Origin: Kiritimatiellota bacterium
GTDB lineage: Bacteria > Verrucomicrobiota > Kiritimatiellia > JAAZAB01
Length of the DNA stretch: 10,000 bases
Direction: 5' to 3'
Assembly (NCBI GenBank): GCA_008636095.1
Contig: VSJD01000345.1
Span: 1 to 10,000, forward strand
Below the pieces are notes generated by a model. The model did no database searches and was not told where the DNA came from. It was given only the letters and a program-made list of their open reading frames with translations. The first letter of the stretch is position 1; every line of letters begins with the position of its first letter. The translations under genes were made by a program, and so were the position numbers. This document shows, one piece after another, positions 5,242 through 10,000 of this stretch.

Positions 5242-8200
5242 TCAGTCTTTTCTGCTCTGCCACTTAAGCTTCAACTCCTCCACGGCACAATACAGTACGG
5301 GTACGACAAACATGGTGATCAGAACGACGGTCATGCCACCGAAGGATGGGATGGCCATGGGAACCATGACGTCGCTGCCCCTTCCAACCGAGGTAAGCAC
5401 CGGAATCAAGGCCAGGATCGTTGTGCCCGTTGTCATCAGGCAAGGCCTGACTCGCCGCTGTCCTGCCGCCAGGATTGTGTCCCGAATCTCCGTTATCGAG
5501 GTGTGTTTGTGTTCCCGCAGCGTTTGGGAAATGTAGGTGGACATAATGACGCCATCGTCGGTTGCGATGCCGAACAATGCCAGGAACCCCACCCATACCG
5601 CCACGCTCATGTTGATCGTGTGCACCTGAAACAAGGTGCGCATGGAAACGCCAAAGACGCTGAAATCAAGAAACCAGGGCTGGCCGTAGAGCCACAGCAT
5701 GAGGAAACCGCCGGACCAGGCCACGAAGATGCCCGAGAAGACCAGCAGGGTTGTCGGCACCGATTTGAATTGGAAATAGATGAGCATAAAAACGAGAAAG
5801 AGCGCCACGGGAAGGACAAGCACCAATGTTTTCGTGGCTCTGAGCTGGTTCTCGTAACTGCCGGCGAAGGTGTAACTGACCCCCGGTGGCAATGCGAACT
5901 CCCCGCTTGCCATCTTCGACTGCAGATAGGCCTGGCACTGCTCGACGACGTCGACTTCAGCGAAGCCGGGTTTCTTGTCAAAGACAACGTAGCCGACCAG
6001 GAACGTATCCTCGCTCTTGATCACCTGTGGTCCGCGAACATACCGAATCTCGGCCAGCTCCGCGATCGGAATCTGCTGTCCCCCGGCACCCTGAACAAGG
6101 ACCCTCTCCATGGCCTCGATACTGTCGCGCAGTTCCCTTGCGTATCGAACCCTGACGGGAAATCGCTCGCGGCCTTCAACGGTGGTCGTGATCTTCCGTC
6201 CGCCGACCGCGACCTCCACAACATCCTGGAACTTACGTATCGGGATGCCGTATCGAGCGAGCGCATTGCGGTCCGGGTGTATTTCAAGGTAGGGTTTTCC
6301 GACAATGCGGTCAGCGACCACGGCTGGTGCTTCGACGCTCGGCACTTCTTTCAAGTAACGCTCTATCTGCAAGCCAACCTGTTCGATAACCTCCAACGAC
6401 GGCCCCTTGACCTTGACCCCCATGGGCGCACGCATCCCGCTTTGCAGCATGACAATCCGCGCCGCGATAGGTTGAAGCTTGGGCGCGGATGTCGTTCCGG
6501 GAATCTTCGCGGCGGCGACAATCTCTTTCCAGATGTCATCCGGCGTCCGGATGTGATCGCGCCACTGACGAAACGGTTGCCCATAGGAATCGGGTATAAG
6601 ATCGTCGTTCTGATCACGGATGAACTCCTCACGCTTGCGGTCGTACCTGAAACTAATACGCCGGCCGTCCTTGTCGGTGATATACTCCGGCTTGTAGTTG
6701 ATAACCGTTTCGATCATTGAGATCGGGGCGGGATCCAGGGGCGTCTCGGCGCGTCCCAGCTTGCCCACCACCGAGTCTATCTCGGGAATCTGCTGCAGCG
6801 CCATGTCCTGCTTGCTCAGGATGTCGAGCGCCTCCCCGATGGAGGCGTGCGTCATGGTCGTGGGCATGAAAAGGAATGATCCCTCATCGAGAGGCGGCAT
6901 GAATTCCTTGCCCAGCCCAGGAAACTTATGCGCCAGGTACTGGCCGGGGGACGCTTTGCGCAGCGGTTCGGGCAGCCACCCAAACATCTTGTCAAAACCA
7001 ATCCAAATGCTCCCCCCCAGCAGAATCAGCGCCAGCGGGAAAGCAAGGAACGCCAGCTTATGGCTCAGGCACCCACGCAGTATCCTGGAATAAAACACTT
7101 CGAAGAGCTTGAAGAACCCCAGCAGTCCACCCACCAGCATGGCAATGAAGATCAGGTTGCGGATCAATCCGCGTTCCGGCCCGAGGGGCTCCCAGTAGAC
7201 TGTCAACAGTACACCCACAATGGCAACGGCCAGCACGGTGGCGGCCGGAGGACCGAGGCGGGTTATACGCGCCGGGAGATGATCGCGCCAGAGGTCGTAC
7301 GCACCGAGCAGAACGAGTACCAGGCCGCCCCACCAGGCGATGAAGATACCGATGGCCACACCGGCCAGAACGAGGGCCAAGTCCAATCCGGCGCGGAGTT
7401 TCTTACCCGAGATCCGTCCCCGGAAAAGCAAGTAGGCGCCCGGCGGCAGCACCGTCAGGGCAATGACAATCGCGGCAATCAGCGCGAAGCTTTTCGTGTA
7501 TGCCAAGGGCGTAAATAATTTGCCTTCCGCACCAATCATCGCAAAGACGGGCAAAAAACTGACGACCGTTGTGGCCGCCGCCGTGAGCACCGCGCTACCC
7601 ACCTCGCTGGCGGCGCGATGAATCACTTCAAGCCGCGATTCATCGGGGGAGGCACTTTCCAGGTGTCGCAGGATATTTTCGCAAATGACAATCCCCATGT
7701 CGACAATGGTTCCGATGGCAATGGCAATGCCGGAAAGGGCAACGATGTTGGCTTGAACGCCAAACAACTTCATGCCGATGAAACACAGAAGCACCGTAAG
7801 CGGCAGCATGCCGCTGATCAAGACGCTGCTGCGCAGGTGCATCACCATCACGAGCACGACAATGATGGTCACAAGGATCTCCTGGACGATGGCATCGTTA
7901 AGCGTACCCAGGGTCTCGTAGATAAGGCCCGTGCGATCGTAGAAAGGAACGACCGTCACCTTGCTGATCGTGACCCAGGCGGGCCAGTCTGCTTTGGAAA
8001 CGGATCGGAGATAGCCCAGCCACGCCTCCTTGTTGAGTTCCGTCCCAATGTAAGCGTCGAAGCCGTGTGCGGTGGCGAATGCGGCAACCGTTTCCCTGGT
8101 CGTTTGCGCGTAGTCAACGACAGGCTTGGCGGGAAGGGCTTCCTTGGTCTCCTCGATCTTCTTCTTCACGTTCTTGATGACCGCGAGAGGATTGTCGCCA

Positions 8201-9174
8201 TAACGGGCCACGACAACGCCCCCCACAACCGGCGCCCCGCCTTTATCCAACGCGCCCCGGCGCGTTGCCGGCCCCAAGGTGACGTGGGCCACGTGCTTGA
8301 CCAGAACGGGAATATTGTCCGCATTGACTTTGATCACGCTGTTTTCGATGTCAGCCACGCGCTTGATGAAGCCGACACTGCGAACGAAGTATTCGGTGCG
8401 ATTCAGTTCCATGGTTTTGGCGCCCACGTCAATGTTCGCCGCCTTGACCGCCATGAACACCTCGTCAAGCGTGACTCCGTACGCGCGCATGGCATCCGGG
8501 TCCACGTCCACCTGGTACTCCTTGACATATCCGCCGATCGAAGCCACTTCGGCCACGCCATCCGCGGCCAGAAGCCAATAGCGGGCATACCAGTCCTGAG
8601 TAGTGCGCAGTTCTTCCATATCCCAGCCACCGGTGGGATTGCCATCCGGATCGAGTCCTTCGAGCGTGTACCAGTAGATTTGACCAAGTGCCGTCGCGTC
8701 CGGACCCAGGGCGGGCTGGACATCGGGTGGAAGCGTACCGGCCGGAAGGCTGTTGAGTTTCTCCAGGACGCGGGTTCGTGACCAATAGAACTCCACGTTC
8801 TCTTTGAAGATGATGTAGATTGACGAAAACCCGAAGAACGAATAACTGCGGATCGTTTTCACGCCGGGAATCCCCAGCAGGGAGACCGTCAGAGGATAGC
8901 CGATTTGATCTTCGACGTCCTGAGGCGACCGCCCCGTCCATTGCGTGAAGATAATCTGCTGATTCTCGCCGATGTCCGGGATGGCGTCCACTGGAACGGG
9001 ATATCGGGTCAGGCCGCCCATTTGCCAGTCGAACGGGGCAACCAGCAGGCCGGCCATGATAATGGCTAACATGAACAGCCCGACAACAAGCTTGTTGGTC
9101 AGGCAGAATCGGATTAAATGGCCGATCACCGATTTCTGTTCGGGTGTCTGCCCGGATGGGGGCTCGCTACTCAT
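5242..9174 (-). CDS. cusA: CusA/CzcA-family heavy-metal RND efflux pump, long form
   Basis: Inner-membrane proton-driven exporter of metal ions, part of a tripartite pump with a periplasmic adaptor and outer-membrane channel. At 1310 aa it is well above the 1047 of E. coli CusA. Family marks: N-terminal membrane segment (about 28-46), PDIGENQQIIFTQWTGRSPQDVE, proton-relay Asp492 in GTIVDMGIVICEN, EFMPPLDEGSFLFMPTT (757-773), RAETPLDPAPISMIET (808-823), and a second bundle ending near 1297. Extra length lies at about 362-410, at 588-690 (two or three added hydrophobic segments) and at 829-880 (charged). Of the three Cu/Ag-binding Met of E. coli CusA, two have counterparts (Met820, Met909) and the third is Ile977. 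The E. coli Lys984 position is Cys1245, and Glu939 is Asp1206. Copper or silver is plausible, other metals open. Start 9174 has AAGGAAGG eight bases upstream and overlaps the adaptor stop by eight bases (ATGAGTAG). The gene symbol denotes family likeness. Confidence 0.93.
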   Translation of the reverse strand: MSSEPPSGQTPEQKSVIGHLIRFCLTNKLVVGLFMLAIIMAGLLVAPFDWQMGGLTRYPVPVDAIPDIGENQQIIFTQWTGRSPQDVEDQIGYPLTVSLLGIPGVKTIRSYSFFGFSSIYIIFKENVEFYWSRTRVLEKLNSLPAGTLPPDVQPALGPDATALGQIYWYTLEGLDPDGNPTGGWDMEELRTTQDWYARYWLLAADGVAEVASIGGYVKEYQVDVDPDAMRAYGVTLDEVFMAVKAANIDVGAKTMELNRTEYFVRSVGFIKRVADIENSVIKVNADNIPVLVKHVAHVTLGPATRRGALDKGGAPVVGGVVVARYGDNPLAVIKNVKKKIEETKEALPAKPVVDYAQTTRETVAAFATAHGFDAYIGTELNKEAWLGYLRSVSKADWPAWVTISKVTVVPFYDRTGLIYETLGTLNDAIVQEILVTIIVVLVMVMHLRSSVLISGMLPLTVLLCFIGMKLFGVQANIVALSGIAIAIGTIVDMGIVICENILRHLESASPDESRLEVIHRAASEVGSAVLTAAATTVVSFLPVFAMIGAEGKLFTPLAYTKSFALIAAIVIALTVLPPGAYLLFRGRISGKKLRAGLDLALVLAGVAIGIFIAWWGGLVLVLLGAYDLWRDHLPARITRLGPPAATVLAVAIVGVLLTVYWEPLGPERGLIRNLIFIAMLVGGLLGFFKLFEVFYSRILRGCLSHKLAFLAFPLALILLGGSIWIGFDKMFGWLPEPLRKASPGQYLAHKFPGLGKEFMPPLDEGSFLFMPTTMTHASIGEALDILSKQDMALQQIPEIDSVVGKLGRAETPLDPAPISMIETVINYKPEYITDKDGRRISFRYDRKREEFIRDQNDDLIPDSYGQPFRQWRDHIRTPDDIWKEIVAAAKIPGTTSAPKLQPIAARIVMLQSGMRAPMGVKVKGPSLEVIEQVGLQIERYLKEVPSVEAPAVVADRIVGKPYLEIHPDRNALARYGIPIRKFQDVVEVAVGGRKITTTVEGRERFPVRVRYARELRDSIEAMERVLVQGAGGQQIPIAELAEIRYVRGPQVIKSEDTFLVGYVVFDKKPGFAEVDVVEQCQAYLQSKMASGEFALPPGVSYTFAGSYENQLRATKTLVLVLPVALFLVFMLIYFQFKSVPTTLLVFSGIFVAWSGGFLMLWLYGQPWFLDFSVFGVSMRTLFQVHTINMSVAVWVGFLALFGIATDDGVIMSTYISQTLREHKHTSITEIRDTILAAGQRRVRPCLMTTGTTILALIPVLTSVGRGSDVMVPMAIPSFGGMTVVLITMFVVPVLYCAVEELKLKWQSRKD

Positions 9175-10000
9175 GTTCGTGGCCTTCCTTAGGTTCCCCG
9201 GCAGGAATAACCTGAACGACGTCACCGCATTTGGGCATCGTCTTGCCGAAGTAAGGATTGCGGGTTTTGTCGTCAACCTGCAGCCAGGAGGCCCCGCGAT
9301 TATTGAACGCCATCGAGCACTTGAATTGATACGTTTTGGCGGGCAGAGGCCCGAAACGCACGAGCGTGGCGGTCATCTGTTCAGAAAGGAGTGCAAACTC
9401 CTTGCGCACAGCCTCAATTCCGTCTGCGCTGATAAGGCGCGTTAGAATAGCTTTCAGTTGGCCCGCATGTTGCATCCAATCCACGTGTGCCGGACCGGAG
9501 AGCCTTTGCATGTCCACGGCCGCCAGTGATTTGAGCGCCCGCTGGGCGCCCTCCCCCGCTTTTGGCGACTCATCTTCTGCCAAGGCTACCTGAATGGCAA
9601 AGTAATCTTCGACGACGCGTGCAAGCTGTCGGCGGAAGGTCTCATCCGTGACCGGCGCAGCCGGGACTTCCGATCCGCGTGAGAGTCCAAAGTTCGCTTC
9701 AAGCGACATCAGGTGTTCGCGCGTCTGCACCGCAACGCGCTGTGCGTCAACCAGTGTAGCCGCCCCATGGCCCTCCTGACCATCGTTGCCAAGCAGCATG
9801 GCGTGCTCTTTCCACAGCATGGCGGGATGAGCGCTCAACTGGGCGCGGGGTACAGCAGCCGTCTTACCGCCCAAGTTAGCGAAGGCATCACGAATTTTTT
9901 GCAGGTCACCGGTCGAAACCGTGGCAATGGCACCCTCAGCGGATGAGACAACGTCGTACAGCGCGTCGCGGACCGTGGCAGGAATTGTGACCGCCGGGGC
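9167..10000 (-). CDS. heavy-metal efflux adaptor, C-terminal part with tandem DUF3347 domains (partial)
   Basis: The last 277 residues of a protein whose 5' end lies past the right edge; the frame is open through base 10000. It ends with a DUF3347-type domain marked by FKCSMAFNNRGASWLQ and RNPYFGKTMPKCGDVV, where the CxM and Cys pair is a likely soft-metal site, and a His/Glu tail (EGHEHE). DUF3347 often forms the tail of CusB-like membrane fusion proteins next to CusA. The visible part seems to hold two helical copies: one starting PAVTIPATVRDALYDVV and the other PVTDETFRRQLARVVEDYF, each followed by a Lys/Ala-rich stretch and a HPAM or HVDWM motif. Only the second keeps the Cys-containing end. 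Its stop overlaps the pump start by eight bases, so translation is probably coupled. The adaptor would span the periplasm and pass metal to the pump. A separate secreted DUF3347 protein is the alternative, since the typical fusion-protein core is not in view. Confidence 0.8.
   Translation of the reverse strand, partial: APAVTIPATVRDALYDVVSSAEGAIATVSTGDLQKIRDAFANLGGKTAAVPRAQLSAHPAMLWKEHAMLLGNDGQEGHGAATLVDAQRVAVQTREHLMSLEANFGLSRGSEVPAAPVTDETFRRQLARVVEDYFAIQVALAEDESPKAGEGAQRALKSLAAVDMQRLSGPAHVDWMQHAGQLKAILTRLISADGIEAVRKEFALLSEQMTATLVRFGPLPAKTYQFKCSMAFNNRGASWLQVDDKTRNPYFGKTMPKCGDVVQVIPAGEPKEGHEHE
9183..9190 (-). promoter_or_regulatory. ribosome binding site of the pump gene
   Basis: AAGGAAGG on the minus strand lies eight bases before ATG 9174, inside the end of the adaptor gene. 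It selects this start over the longer frame from 9276, whose extra 34 residues look like antisense of the adaptor rather than a transporter N-terminus. Confidence 0.65.

Noticed and set aside
5503..6720. 405-residue plus-strand frame inside the pump gene
   Set aside because: It is antisense to well-conserved CusA-like motifs, rich in Asp, His and Gln, and has no recognisable domain or ribosome site; a shadow of the GC-rich pump gene.
7618..8781. 387-residue plus-strand frame inside the pump gene
   Set aside because: It is the antisense shadow of the pump's N-terminal half, His/Asp-rich with no family pattern.
9175..9276. 34-residue N-terminal extension of the pump
   Set aside because: It overlaps the adaptor's conserved Cys motif in another frame, while ATG 9174 has a good ribosome site and the typical stop-start overlap.
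9167..9874. Stand-alone 235-residue protein starting at TTG 9874
   Set aside because: The frame is open and reads as continuous protein from 9874 through base 10000, with no ribosome site at 9874, so it is the tail of a larger protein.
1..10000. CRISPR array, tRNA, rRNA, insertion sequence or phage genes
   Set aside because: No regularly spaced repeats, cloverleaf-like segments, transposase or phage motifs were seen. Nearly all of the window is covered by six genes, and the largest gap is 122 bases.

Overview
The window is a gene-dense stretch of a moderately GC-rich, Gram-negative bacterial chromosome. It has six protein genes, very short gaps between them and no RNA gene, insertion sequence or CRISPR array that I can see. 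The gene set hints at the PVC group (Verrucomicrobiota, Kiritimatiellota or Lentisphaerota): an S9-like alpha/beta hydrolase, a PocR-AraC regulator, and the long form of a CusA pump with a DUF3347-tailed adaptor. That placement is inference from protein style, not a phylogenetic result. Gram-negative is firmer, because a tripartite RND pump needs an outer membrane.

Layout. Positions 42-998 (+) encode an alpha/beta hydrolase with a complete Ser-Asp-His triad; its frame is open to the left edge, so the true start may lie outside. Positions 1030-2271 (-) encode a transcription regulator with a Cys-rich PocR-type sensor domain and a C-terminal AraC helix-turn-helix. It is transcribed away from a methylenetetrahydrofolate-reductase-like enzyme (2394-3206, +), which is followed after 25 bases by an OFA-family major facilitator transporter (3232-4488, +). 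The 122-base divergent control region between regulator and reductase holds two perfect inverted repeats that share a TTGCA half-site. The regulator, reductase and transporter look like one small metabolic module that links a C1-folate enzyme to carboxylate or organic-anion transport.

The right half is one leftward transcription unit: the C-terminal 277 residues of a heavy-metal efflux adaptor (10000-9167, running off the window), a very long CusA-like RND pump (9174-5242) whose start overlaps the adaptor stop by 8 bases, and, 47 bases later, a ThiF/MoeB/HesA-type adenylating enzyme (5194-4388). This last gene converges on the transporter gene and overlaps it tail to tail by 101 bases.

Points that deserve a second look: the hairpins in the divergent control region, a probable ATT start codon for the transporter, the absence of the usual catalytic cysteine in the E1-like enzyme, and the insertions and changed metal and proton residues in the CusA-like pump. 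No clearly new multi-gene system is evident. The regulator-reductase-transporter cluster is the best candidate for an uncharacterised pathway.
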